64,000 bases of DNA, from positions 372,407 through 436,406 of the forward strand of contig NZ_BMTF01000001.1 of NCBI RefSeq assembly GCF_014649535.1, written 5' to 3'. The first letter of the stretch is position 1. Each line of letters opens with the position of its first letter. Made by a program: the position numbers and the translations under genes. The stretch is from Streptomyces gelaticus. GTDB lineage: Bacteria; Actinomycetota; Actinomycetes; Streptomycetales; Streptomycetaceae. The notes under the pieces were generated by a model. The model was given only the letters and a program-made list of their open reading frames with translations, had not been told where the DNA came from and did not search any database. Of this stretch, positions 52,342 to 60,217 are shown piece after piece.

Positions 52342-53246
52342 TCCAGCCGCAGACCGGCCGAGCCGAGTTCCGCCCGGACCCCGTCCCGGCGGAACTTGGC
52401 CGACACCTCCGTACGCAACTCCTCACCGGCCTCGAAGGGCACCACGAGATCCAGGTCCGGGATCTTCACGGTGTGCGCCCGACGGGCCCGCAGCCGCATC
52501 TCGATCCATTCGTGCTCCGGGTTCCACAGCGCCATGTGGTCGAATCCGGCCGGGTCGAAGTCGGCGCCCAACTCCCGGTTCACGACCCGCAGTACGTTCC
52601 GGTTGAACTCCGCGGTCACCCCGGCCGCGTCGTCGTACGCGGCGACCAGCACCTTCTCCTCCTTCACCAGATCGGTGCCGAGCAGCAGCGCGTCACCCGG
52701 GGAGAGCAGCGACCGCACGGACTTCAGGAACACCGCTCGCTCGTCGGGCAGCAGATTGCCGATCGTGCCGCCCAGGAACGCGATCAGCCTGGGCCCCGGC
52801 GTTCCCGGCAGCGCCAGTCCGCCCGTGAAATCGGCGATCAGGGCGTGCACGGAGAGCCCGGGCCGCTGCGCGAGGAGTGCCTCGGCGGCGCCGTGCAGTG
52901 CGCTCTCGCTCACATCGACCGGCACGTAACTGTGCAGTACGGGCAGTGCGTCCAGCAGGTGCCGGGTCTTCTCGGACGAGCCGGACCCCAGCTCGATCAG
53001 GCTCCGAGCCCCGGACACCCGGGCGATCTCGTCGGCGCGGTCGATCAGGATCTCGCGCTCGGCGCGGGTCGGATAGTACTCGGGCAACCGGGTGATCTCC
53101 TCGAACAGTTCGCTGCCGTGGGCGTCGTAGAACCACTTGGGCGGCAGTGTCTTCGGGTGCCGGGTCAGACCTTGCAGGACATCGGCGCGCAGCGCCGCGT
53201 CCGTCGCGTCCACCGGCAGGGTACGGGTCAGCAGAAAGGGACTCAC
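52284..53246 (-). CDS. egtD: L-histidine N-alpha-methyltransferase
   Basis: A 320-aa EgtD: LPPKWFYDAHGSELFEEITRLPEYYPTRAE, divided by conserved residues, the SAM motif SLIELGSGSSEKTRHLL, LIAFLGGTIGNLLP and the terminal WTDSGDRFALSLA, which closes over the histidine substrate. It trimethylates histidine to hercynine, the first committed step toward ergothioneine. GTG 53246 overlaps the egtC stop. It is the last gene of egtABCD here and its end overlaps olsA by 58 bp. No egtE follows. Confidence 0.94.
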   Translation of the reverse strand: MSPFLLTRTLPVDATDAALRADVLQGLTRHPKTLPPKWFYDAHGSELFEEITRLPEYYPTRAEREILIDRADEIARVSGARSLIELGSGSSEKTRHLLDALPVLHSYVPVDVSESALHGAAEALLAQRPGLSVHALIADFTGGLALPGTPGPRLIAFLGGTIGNLLPDERAVFLKSVRSLLSPGDALLLGTDLVKEEKVLVAAYDDAAGVTAEFNRNVLRVVNRELGADFDPAGFDHMALWNPEHEWIEMRLRARRAHTVKIPDLDLVVPFEAGEELRTEVSAKFRRDGVRAELGSAGLRLDQWWTDSGDRFALSLATAV

Positions 53247-53998
53247 TCAGTGGGCTCCTTGAGCGGGGTCAGCAGAACGTCGGTGCGGGTCGCCGTCAGC
53301 AACGTGCGGTCGGGGACGGCACGCCAGCGCGGATCGTCGTCGTACGGTTCCGAGGCCACGACCGTGCACAGGCCCGGCTCGGCGAGATACGACAAGGTGT
53401 CGCCCCAGGCCGTCGCCACGATCGTCGAGCCGTCGGTCAGCAGCAGATTCAGCCGGGACTCCGGCGCCGCGGCCGCCACGTCGAGCACGGTGTCGGCGAC
53501 GGCCTGCGGCAGCGCGTCACCGTCGGCCAGACGGTGCCGTACGAGAGCCCAGACGAGGGCCGAGTCGCAGCGTGCGGTGAGGGTGAGCAGTTCGGCCGGG
53601 GGCAGCGCCGCGGCGAGCGGGGCCACGGCGTGGGGCCAGCCCTTCACCGCTCCGTTGTGGCTGAACAGCAGGGGTCCGGCGGCGAAGGGTGCGGCCGCCG
53701 CCTCACCGTCGGCGCCCGCCTCGGTGGCATCACGGACGGCGGCGAGCAGCGCCGTGCTGCGCACCACCCTGGTCAGGTCGGCGAAGGTCTCGTCGCCCCA
53801 GACCGGGCCCCGGCGCCGGTAGCGTCCGGGCACCGGATCGCCGTCCGCGTACCAGCCGACGCCGAAGCCGTCCGCGTTCACGGTCCCGTACCGCTGGTGT
53901 CTGGGCGCCCAGGACTGGCGCACGAGCGAGTAAGGCGGCTGCGTCAGCAGTTCGCCCAGGGGCACCGGAGGGCCCAGATAAGCGATATGACGGCACAT
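53243..53998 (-). CDS. egtC: Ergothioneine biosynthesis amidohydrolase
   Basis: A 251-aa class II glutamine amidotransferase-type (Ntn) hydrolase. After Met removal the nucleophile is Cys2 in MCRHIAYLG. NADGFGVGWY and LLFSHNGAVKGW are the family signatures. It removes glutamate from the gamma-glutamyl hercynylcysteine sulfoxide intermediate. The start shares one base with the egtB stop (TGATG), and the stop overlaps the egtD start. The context leaves little doubt about the role. Confidence 0.93.
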   Translation of the reverse strand: MCRHIAYLGPPVPLGELLTQPPYSLVRQSWAPRHQRYGTVNADGFGVGWYADGDPVPGRYRRRGPVWGDETFADLTRVVRSTALLAAVRDATEAGADGEAAAAPFAAGPLLFSHNGAVKGWPHAVAPLAAALPPAELLTLTARCDSALVWALVRHRLADGDALPQAVADTVLDVAAAAPESRLNLLLTDGSTIVATAWGDTLSYLAEPGLCTVVASEPYDDDPRWRAVPDRTLLTATRTDVLLTPLKEPTE

Positions 53999-55341
53999 CA
54001 GGCATCCCTCGCGGTGCGGAAACCGGAGAAGATCTGACGCCGCACCGGCAGGTCCCAGTTGCGGAACGTCCCCCGGCACGCCACCGGGTCCACGGCGAAC
54101 GAACCACCGCGCAGCACCTTGTGGGCCGGCCCGAAGAACACCTCCGAGTACTCGCGGTACGGGAACGCCGAGAAACCGGGATAGGGAAGGAAGTCACTGG
54201 ACGTCCACTCCCAGACGTCACCGATCAACTGCCCTGCGCCGTAAGGGCACCTTCCCTGCGCGTACGCCCCCGCGGGCGCGGGCCGCAGATGGCGCTGGCC
54301 CAGGTTCGCCAGCCCGGGGGCCGGGTCCTCGTCGCCCCAGGGGTAGCGCCGTGAACGTCCCGACACCGGGTCGTGACGTGCGGCCTTCTCCCACTCCGCC
54401 TCGGTGGGCAGCCGGCGTCCGGCCCAGCGGGCGAACGCGTCCGCCTCGTACCAGCTGACATGGATCACCGGCTCGTTGCCGGGCACGGCCTCGGTGACCC
54501 CGAAGCGGCGGCGCAGCCACTGACCGGCGTCCCGGTGCCAGAACAATGGAGCGGTCAGTTCGTGCTCACGGACCATCGCCCACCCCTCGGGCGCCCACCA
54601 GCGCTGCTCGGTGTAGCCGCCGTCCTCGATGAACTCCTGGTACGCACCGCAGGTGACCGGGGCCGTGTCGATGAAGAAGCCCGCCACGTCACACACGTGC
54701 GCCGGGCGTTCGTTGTCCAGGGCCCACGGCTCGGTGGACGTCCCCATGGTGAACGGGCCGCCCGGGACCAGGACCTCCGCGGGCAGACCCGCCGCCTCGG
54801 GGGGCGCGGGCGGCACGGCTGCGGCCAGCACGGCCGGACCCGACCGTAGCTGATGGGTGATCAGCATCGTTTCGTCGTGCTGCTGTTCGTGCTGGGCGAT
54901 CATGCCGAAGGCGAACCCGGCCCGCACCAGTGGACGGCAGCCGTCGAGCACGGTGCCGTCGAGGACGTCCAGGGCCCGGCCGCGTACCTCCGCGGCGTAC
55001 GCACGCGCCTCGGCGGGGGCCAGCAGCGGCAGCGAGGGGCGGGTCGCCCGGGGGTGCTCGAAGGCGTCGTACAGCCCGTCGATCTCCGGGCGCATCGCCT
55101 CCCGGCCGGCCACCCCGCGCAGCAGCCACAGCTCTTCCTGATTGCCGATGTGCGCGAGATCCCAGACCAGTGGGGACATCAACGGCGAGTGCTGTGCGGT
55201 CAGTTCGTGATCGTCCACGCTGTCGGTGAGCAGCGCGGTGCGTTCGCGAGCGGTGAGCAGCGCCGTGAGGGCGCGTTGCCGCAGCGCCTCGGCGTCGGCC
55301 TCATGGGGCGCGCATCCGGAGGGATTGGGGGAGTGGGTCAT
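53998..55341 (-). CDS. egtB: Hercynine oxygenase (sulfoxide synthase)
   Basis: A 447-aa EgtB. The N-terminal DinB-like four-helix domain contains iron-binding histidines, including those in IAQHEQQHDETML. The C-terminal FGE-sulfatase domain has PGGPFTMGTSTEPWALDNERPAH, GRRLPTEAEWEKAARHD and the closing KVLRGGSFAVDPVACRGTFRNWD, separated by conserved tryptophans (WEWTSSDFLPYPGF). It joins cysteine or gamma-glutamylcysteine to hercynine using oxygen and non-heme iron. The ATG overlaps the egtA stop by 4 nt. All family features are intact. Confidence 0.95.
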   Translation of the reverse strand: MTHSPNPSGCAPHEADAEALRQRALTALLTARERTALLTDSVDDHELTAQHSPLMSPLVWDLAHIGNQEELWLLRGVAGREAMRPEIDGLYDAFEHPRATRPSLPLLAPAEARAYAAEVRGRALDVLDGTVLDGCRPLVRAGFAFGMIAQHEQQHDETMLITHQLRSGPAVLAAAVPPAPPEAAGLPAEVLVPGGPFTMGTSTEPWALDNERPAHVCDVAGFFIDTAPVTCGAYQEFIEDGGYTEQRWWAPEGWAMVREHELTAPLFWHRDAGQWLRRRFGVTEAVPGNEPVIHVSWYEADAFARWAGRRLPTEAEWEKAARHDPVSGRSRRYPWGDEDPAPGLANLGQRHLRPAPAGAYAQGRCPYGAGQLIGDVWEWTSSDFLPYPGFSAFPYREYSEVFFGPAHKVLRGGSFAVDPVACRGTFRNWDLPVRRQIFSGFRTARDA

Positions 55342-56657
55342 GAGCGGGACACCTCGCAGTGGTGGCCCGGACCGCCGGGCGGAACCGGCGCCAGCAGTTC
55401 GGGAAGGTCGTCGGCCGGACATCGGCCCCGTGCCACGAAGCGGTCGTTGAAGCCGGCCACGGCGTCCTGCACGGCCTTCGAGGCTCCCATCCGGGGCAGC
55501 GCCTCCAGCGCGGCCCCGAAGCAGGTGACCGCCGCCGCGCGCAGCTCGGGATCGGCCAGGCCGTCGCGGGCGGCGCCGACCCAGAGCGGATTGCGTGGCG
55601 CCCGCTGTGTCCCGGCCGTCTCGGCCAGTGGTTTCACGGTGCGGTAGACGGTCTCGGCGGCCTCCGGGTCGTCGAACAGGGCAGTGGTGACCGCGAGCGG
55701 CACCAGCCACCCGTCCGCACCGTGCTGTGCGTCGATCATGCGCAGCTCCAGATGGCCGCGCGGCCGTACCGGCGGGAAGAGCGTGCTGATGTGGTAGTCG
55801 AGATCGGCGCGCACCGGTGCTCTGGGCGCGCCGGAGCGGATCCAGTCGCGGAACGTCAGCCCCTTCGGCACGGTCCACGGACCCGCGTCGTCCCGGATGC
55901 ACAGCACCGGGGTGTCCAGTACATGCGCGGTCCAGGCATCGCGCGGCGGCAGACCGCCGGACGGTGCCAGGGTCCGCCACGGATCGAGGCCGGTCCAGAG
56001 CGACTGCCGGGCGGACCGCCACGGCGTCGGGCGGCCGAGCCGCAGGGGCGAGTTCGCGAACGCCGCCACCAGGACCGCGCCCAGCAGATGGCCCAGCTGC
56101 CAGCGCCGTCCGTAGCCGAGCGGACCGGGTTCCTCCTCTCCGGCGTCCAGACAGACCTGGACGGACGCGGTGGTGCACATCATGGCGCGACCGGCCGGGC
56201 CCGACCGGTCGAACGACGCTTCCATGGCGTCGTACCGGGGCTCGCGCAGCAGCCGGCGCGGGGGGTGCCACGGGTCGACGCCGATCCCGACCGGCGCGAG
56301 CCCCGCCCGGTCCAGGGCGTCACGTACCGCGGTGAGATCGGCGGCGGTGGCGTCGATACACGCCATCAGGGAGTCGGCGGGGCGCGAGCTGAGCTCCAGC
56401 TGGCCGCCGGGTTCGAAGGTGAGCGCCGCGCTCAGGGGCAGGGCCCGGAGGATGCCGGCGGCCGCTTCGAGGCGGTGGTGCGGGACGGGAACGCGGGGAT
56501 TGTCCCGGTCGTGGATGAGCCATTCGAGTTCGACGCCCACCTTGCGGGGCGGTCCCGTCTTGAAGCAGATGCAGCGCAGTAAATCCTCGGCCTCGCCCTC
56601 GCCCAGGGGCGGGTACTGGCCGGGCGGACCGTGGCCGCCGGGTGTGTCGTACGACAT
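55338..56657 (-). CDS. egtA: Glutamate-cysteine ligase for ergothioneine
   Basis: A 439-aa GshA-type ligase of the actinobacterial EgtA group. It has VGVELEWLIHDRDNPR for the ATP/Glu site, LTFEPGGQLELSS, MMCTTASVQVCLDAG and the C-terminal LDYHISTLFPPVRPRGHLELRMID block. It makes gamma-glutamylcysteine for EgtB. ATG 56657 follows AGGAGGCC at good spacing. It is the first gene of the operon and is divergent from the PARG-like gene, with a 148-bp shared promoter region. Confidence 0.92.
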   Translation of the reverse strand: MSYDTPGGHGPPGQYPPLGEGEAEDLLRCICFKTGPPRKVGVELEWLIHDRDNPRVPVPHHRLEAAAGILRALPLSAALTFEPGGQLELSSRPADSLMACIDATAADLTAVRDALDRAGLAPVGIGVDPWHPPRRLLREPRYDAMEASFDRSGPAGRAMMCTTASVQVCLDAGEEEPGPLGYGRRWQLGHLLGAVLVAAFANSPLRLGRPTPWRSARQSLWTGLDPWRTLAPSGGLPPRDAWTAHVLDTPVLCIRDDAGPWTVPKGLTFRDWIRSGAPRAPVRADLDYHISTLFPPVRPRGHLELRMIDAQHGADGWLVPLAVTTALFDDPEAAETVYRTVKPLAETAGTQRAPRNPLWVGAARDGLADPELRAAAVTCFGAALEALPRMGASKAVQDAVAGFNDRFVARGRCPADDLPELLAPVPPGGPGHHCEVSRS

Positions 56658-56805
56658 GCCGGGCCTCCTTTTCTCGGTGCCTCCCCACCACCCAAACCCC
56701 TGCGGATGGATCGCACAAGAGTGCCGCTTTCCGTCGGAAATCCGGTTGCGCCCATGCCGCAGGAGCGCCGAGCATGCCCCGTATGCACCACACGGGGGAG
56801 TACCG

Positions 56806-57663
56806 ATGAGCGCACGACTGCGCGGCATCGCGCGTGACACCGAGGCCATCGTCGAGGCCGGCCGCTACCGTACGAACGACGGACGCGAGGTGAGCATCGA
56901 GCGCGCACTGACCACCGCTCTTTCGGGGACCAGGCTGTACGGCCCGGAGCCGGTGCCGGTCGCGGCGCTCGACTCCGACCGCACCCCGGCCGTCGAGGTC
57001 ACCGGCGAGAGCAGCCTGGAGGCGGCACGCCGGATGACCGGCGAAGGCCCCGGCAAGGTCGCCGTGCTGAACTACGCCTCCGCCCGCAATCCCGGCGGCG
57101 GCTACCTCAACGGCGCACAGGCCCAGGAAGAGGCCCTGTGCCGGGGCTCCGCCCTGTACGCCACACTGCTGCGCGCTCCCGGCTACTACGCCCACCACCG
57201 CGCCGAACGCAGTGCCTTCTACACCGACCGGGTGATTCACTCACCGGGCGTGCCGGTCTTCCGTGACGACCGGGGGCGGCTGCTCGACACCCCGTACACC
57301 GTGGGTTTCCTGACCTCCCCGGCGCCGAATGCCGGAGTCATCCGCAGCCGCACCCCTGACGAGGCCCACCGCATCGCCGCCGCGCTCGCCTCCCGGGCGG
57401 AGCGGGTGCTGGAGGTCGCGGCGGTGCGCGGGTATCGCAGGCTGGTGCTGGGCGCCTGGGGCTGCGGTGTGTTCCGCAACGACCCGGCGCAGGTGGCCGG
57501 TGCGTTCCGGGCACTTCTCCTCGACGGCGGCAGGTTCGCCGGCCACTTCGAGCAGATCGTCTTCGCCATCCTCGACCGCAGCCCCGAATCCGCCACCCGG
57601 TCCGCCTTCGACCGGGTGTTCGGACAGGGTCTTCCGTCCGGATCAGGTGGCCAGACCATGTGA
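56806..57663 (+). CDS. PARG-type poly(ADP-ribose) glycohydrolase (DUF2263/TIGR02452)
   Basis: A 285-aa macrodomain-fold protein of the bacterial PARG group. The signature GGG-x7-QEE is visible as NPGGGYLNGAQAQEE (Gly97-99, Gln107, Glu108, Glu109), with the catalytic glutamates intact. FYTDRVIHSPGVPVFR and LGAWGCGVFRNDP complete the family pattern. Such enzymes cleave ADP-ribose chains from proteins and could counter endogenous or toxin-borne ADP-ribosylation. ATG 56806 follows GGGGGAG. It is divergent from egtA. No ADP-ribosyltransferase gene is adjacent. Confidence 0.85.
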   Translation: MSARLRGIARDTEAIVEAGRYRTNDGREVSIERALTTALSGTRLYGPEPVPVAALDSDRTPAVEVTGESSLEAARRMTGEGPGKVAVLNYASARNPGGGYLNGAQAQEEALCRGSALYATLLRAPGYYAHHRAERSAFYTDRVIHSPGVPVFRDDRGRLLDTPYTVGFLTSPAPNAGVIRSRTPDEAHRIAAALASRAERVLEVAAVRGYRRLVLGAWGCGVFRNDPAQVAGAFRALLLDGGRFAGHFEQIVFAILDRSPESATRSAFDRVFGQGLPSGSGGQTM

Positions 57664-57969
57664 GCCCGGCGTGTTCCGAACGCAGGGCCCTGGTCCGGCT
57701 CCGCGGCGCGGGGCCGGTGCCCGTCCCGGACCGAGGGGCACGCACCGGCCACCGCCGGACCGGTCAGAAGGCCGAGCCGTCCTCCTGATCACCCGTCACC
57801 GGAATCCGCTGCTTGCACGGTGACGGCTCATTGGCCGGGGACACCCCGTTCACCAGCGGGGCCGCTTCCGCCTGGCCGCCCCGACTCACCGTCGTCGGCA
57901 ACTGCCGGGCCTGCCCCGGGCCCCGGTCCCTCTCGGAGGCGAAATCCGTCAAGACACCCCGTGCGGGCG
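57664..57969. other. Intergenic stretch without a supported gene
   Basis: About 300 bp after the PARG-like gene. A minus-strand frame ends with PANEPSPCKQRIPVTGDQEDGSAF at 57764, but it has no credible start of its own and may be part of the broken reading upstream. Otherwise only GC-rich inverted repeats are seen. Confidence 0.4.
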
Positions 57970-58171
57970 TCAACTCCCGTACGCGGGAGCCACATGGACC
58001 GTACAAGGCGGCAGATGTTCGAGCACCGTCACCACCGTGCCCACCTCGATGCGCTCCTTCGCCTGGGCCGGATGCGCGAGAAAGCGCTCGGCGCCGCCCC
58101 GGATCCGTACCATCACCTGCCCGCCAGTCCTGGCCCGCCGTCCCGGTGACCCGGCCGAGCGGCCCCGCCAT
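57970..58171 (-). pseudogene. Frameshifted small protein, possibly OB-fold (NfeD-like) type
   Basis: On the minus strand, ATG 58171 reads MAGPLGRVTGTAGQ, then loses sense. One frame over, from about 58130, the reading continues VMVRIRGGAERFLAHPAQAKERIEV, split from VGTVVTVLEHLPPCTVHVAP, a plausible five-strand beta-barrel end. A single-base indel near 58120-58135 would join them into a protein of about 66 residues. This is either a decayed gene, a sequencing error, or a separate short gene read entirely in the second frame. It lies 64 bp from the LacI gene and divergent to it. Confidence 0.4.
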
Positions 58172-58235
58172 CGAGGATTCATCCATGCCCCGGAGCGCAC
58201 CCACGCACCGCGAGTCTGGAAGACTGCCCGACGCC

Positions 58236-59258
58236 ATGAGCCAGTTACCGAACCAGCCCACCGAACCCCCCGTCCCCACCAGCGCCGACGTCGCACGGCT
58301 CGCCGGGGTCTCCAGGGCCACCGTGTCGTACGTGCTGAACAACAACGCCGCCGTACGGATCAGCGAGACCACCCGCCGCCGGGTCAGGCAAGCCGCCACC
58401 GAACTGGGCTATGTCCCGCACGCCGCGGCCCGCAGCCTGCGTGCCGGACACACCCGCATGGTGCTGCTGCCCACCGTGAACTTCCCGACCGGCCCGCTCC
58501 ACCACCACTTCTTCCACGAACTGGAATCGGGGCTGCGCCGACTCGACTACACCGTCGTCCAGTACGGCAGCACCGGGCTGAACCCCGACGACGCGCCCCG
58601 CGCCTGGGCCGAACTCCGCCCGGTCGCCGTGATCGCCCCCGGCACGATCGACCTCACCGCGCACGGGATATCCGTGCTCAGGCGGTCCGGGGCCAAGGCC
58701 GTGATCACCCTCGGCCCGCGGCCGGTGCCGGGTGCCCACGCGCTGGTCATGGACCAGCGGGAGGTCGGCCGCTGCGCGGTGGGACATCTGCTGGAGAGCG
58801 GCAGGCGTCGTATCGGCGTGGTCATGCCCGAGGAGTGCGGCCTGGGCCCGTTCGCCGAACCCCGGCTGACCGGGGCCCGGCAGGCCGCCCGGTCCCTCGG
58901 TGCCCGCGTCGAACCGCTGCCTCTGCGGTACGACGAGGAGTCGGCCGCCCGGCTGGCCGCCCGCTGGCGCACCCTGGACCTCGACGCGGTGTTCGCCTAC
59001 AACGACGAATACGCGATGCTCCTGATGCGGGCCCTTCAGGACGCGGGCATCGAGGTGCCCCGTGAGACCGCCGTGGTCGGCGCCGACGACCTGATGCTGG
59101 GCAGGCTGCTGCGGCCCCGGCTCAGCACCGTACGCATGGAGCTGGCCACCGCACAGCCCCTGGCGGGCCTCGTGGACCGGCTGGTGCGGGACCCCGGCGG
59201 TGACCCCGAACACCACGACCTGCTGCGGGCCGGGGTGGTCCGGCGCGAGTCCGGCTGA
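58236..59258 (+). CDS. LacI-family transcriptional regulator
   Basis: A 340-aa LacI/GalR regulator. The DNA-binding head is TSADVARLAGVSRATVSYVLNN, with the hinge helix HAAARSLRAG. A periplasmic-binding-like effector domain follows (LLPTVNFPTGPLHHHFFHELESGL, then AVFAYNDEYAMLLMRALQDAG and VVGADDLMLGRLL). The effector is unknown, and no sugar catabolic operon is beside it. A start at ATG 58185 would add 17 residues of atypical composition, so 58236 is preferred. It is single and followed about 90 bp later by a short acidic hypothetical gene. Confidence 0.88.
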   Translation: MSQLPNQPTEPPVPTSADVARLAGVSRATVSYVLNNNAAVRISETTRRRVRQAATELGYVPHAAARSLRAGHTRMVLLPTVNFPTGPLHHHFFHELESGLRRLDYTVVQYGSTGLNPDDAPRAWAELRPVAVIAPGTIDLTAHGISVLRRSGAKAVITLGPRPVPGAHALVMDQREVGRCAVGHLLESGRRRIGVVMPEECGLGPFAEPRLTGARQAARSLGARVEPLPLRYDEESAARLAARWRTLDLDAVFAYNDEYAMLLMRALQDAGIEVPRETAVVGADDLMLGRLLRPRLSTVRMELATAQPLAGLVDRLVRDPGGDPEHHDLLRAGVVRRESG

Positions 59259-59348
59259 GGCGCCGGTGGCCGGGCGCACCGGCCGGACCGCACTGTGCGG
59301 CAGCGCCGCAAGGTGCGTACCGGGTGCCGCTTGCCTAGCGTCATGACC

Positions 59349-59648
59349 ATGAGCCATCCGCAGAGTTACGAGATCCTGCTGGTCCCCCGGTTCGTCGAGG
59401 ACACCACCGACGCCGAGGACACTGCCGACGCCGCCGAGCCGGGCGGTGCCGTCCGCTCGGCGGTCGTGTCGGCGACCGGGGAGACCGGGGCGTCCGGCTA
59501 CCCCCGGTACTCCGGCGAAGGCATCGTCGCGGACATCGACCCCGCGACGCACTCGGTCGAGGCCCTTCTGGTCGACGGCGCCGAACTGGCCCTCGGTCTC
59601 TCGGCCCGGATCAAGGAGAAGGACACCGGGGCCGACGCCGAAGGCTGA
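59349..59648 (+). CDS. Small acidic hypothetical protein
   Basis: A 99-aa acidic soluble protein I do not recognise. It begins MSHPQSYEILLVPRFVED, has a Thr/Asp/Glu/Ala-rich middle, and ends with GYPRYSGEGIVADIDPATHSVEALLVDGAELALG, which looks like a compact beta domain. TAGCGT (59336-59341) ends 7 nt before ATG 59349, so a leaderless transcript starting there is likely; ATG 59343 lies too close to the promoter element. It converges on trxA with a hairpin between. No function is inferred. Confidence 0.65.
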   Translation: MSHPQSYEILLVPRFVEDTTDAEDTADAAEPGGAVRSAVVSATGETGASGYPRYSGEGIVADIDPATHSVEALLVDGAELALGLSARIKEKDTGADAEG

Positions 59649-59682
59649 GGCCGCACCGCCCGTCCCGGGGCACCGGCACGAC

Positions 59683-59716
59683 TGAGGGGCCCGACCGGCC
59701 GGGGTCGGACCTCTCA
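59683..59716. terminator. Hairpin between convergent hypothetical gene and trxA
   Basis: 14-bp arms with one mismatch and one G-U pair around a GGCCGG loop, placed between the two convergent stop codons. Confidence 0.65.
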
Positions 59717-59731
59717 GCCTGAGGGCAGGCC

Positions 59732-60103
59732 CTACTTCTGCCCGTTCTGCTGTTCCTCGATGGACTTGCGGATCTCGTCCATGTCCAGCTTCCGCGCCTG
59801 CCCGATCACGTCCTCCAGCGCCGCCTCCGGCAGCGCACCGGGCTGCGCGAACACCGCCACGTTCTCCCGGACGATCATCAGCGTGGGAATGGAGCGGATC
59901 TCGAAGGCCGCCGCCAACTCCTGCTGCGCCTCCGTGTCGACCTTGGCGAAGACCAGGTCGTCGTGGCGCTCCGACGCCGCGTCGTAGACCGGGGCGAACT
60001 GCCGGCACGGGCCGCACCAGGAAGCCCAGAAGTCGATCAGGACGAAGTCGTTGTCACTGACGACCTGATCGAAGTTTTCCTTGGTGAGCTCAATGGTGCT
60101 CAT
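59732..60103 (-). CDS. trxA: Thioredoxin
   Basis: A 123-aa classical thioredoxin: FVLIDFWASWCGPCRQFAPVY, with active-site Cys30 and Cys33, and the cis-Pro loop IRSIPTLMIV. The C-terminus has a short charged extension (EIRKSIEEQQNGQK). It reduces disulfides in cytoplasmic proteins with electrons from thioredoxin reductase. The gene is divergent from a flavoprotein disulfide reductase-like gene, 114 bp apart, which may be a redox partner. It is a paralogue; the trxB-linked thioredoxin is expected elsewhere. Confidence 0.93.
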   Translation of the reverse strand: MSTIELTKENFDQVVSDNDFVLIDFWASWCGPCRQFAPVYDAASERHDDLVFAKVDTEAQQELAAAFEIRSIPTLMIVRENVAVFAQPGALPEAALEDVIGQARKLDMDEIRKSIEEQQNGQK

Positions 60104-60217
60104 TCTCTGTTACCTCTTCCTGTGCCCGTTCGGACCTGTCGGCACAACGGTGCCTGCTCCTGCGCTATTCCGCCTGCCCATGTGGCCGCCGCGCACACCC
60201 GCGACCAGACTGTCCCC

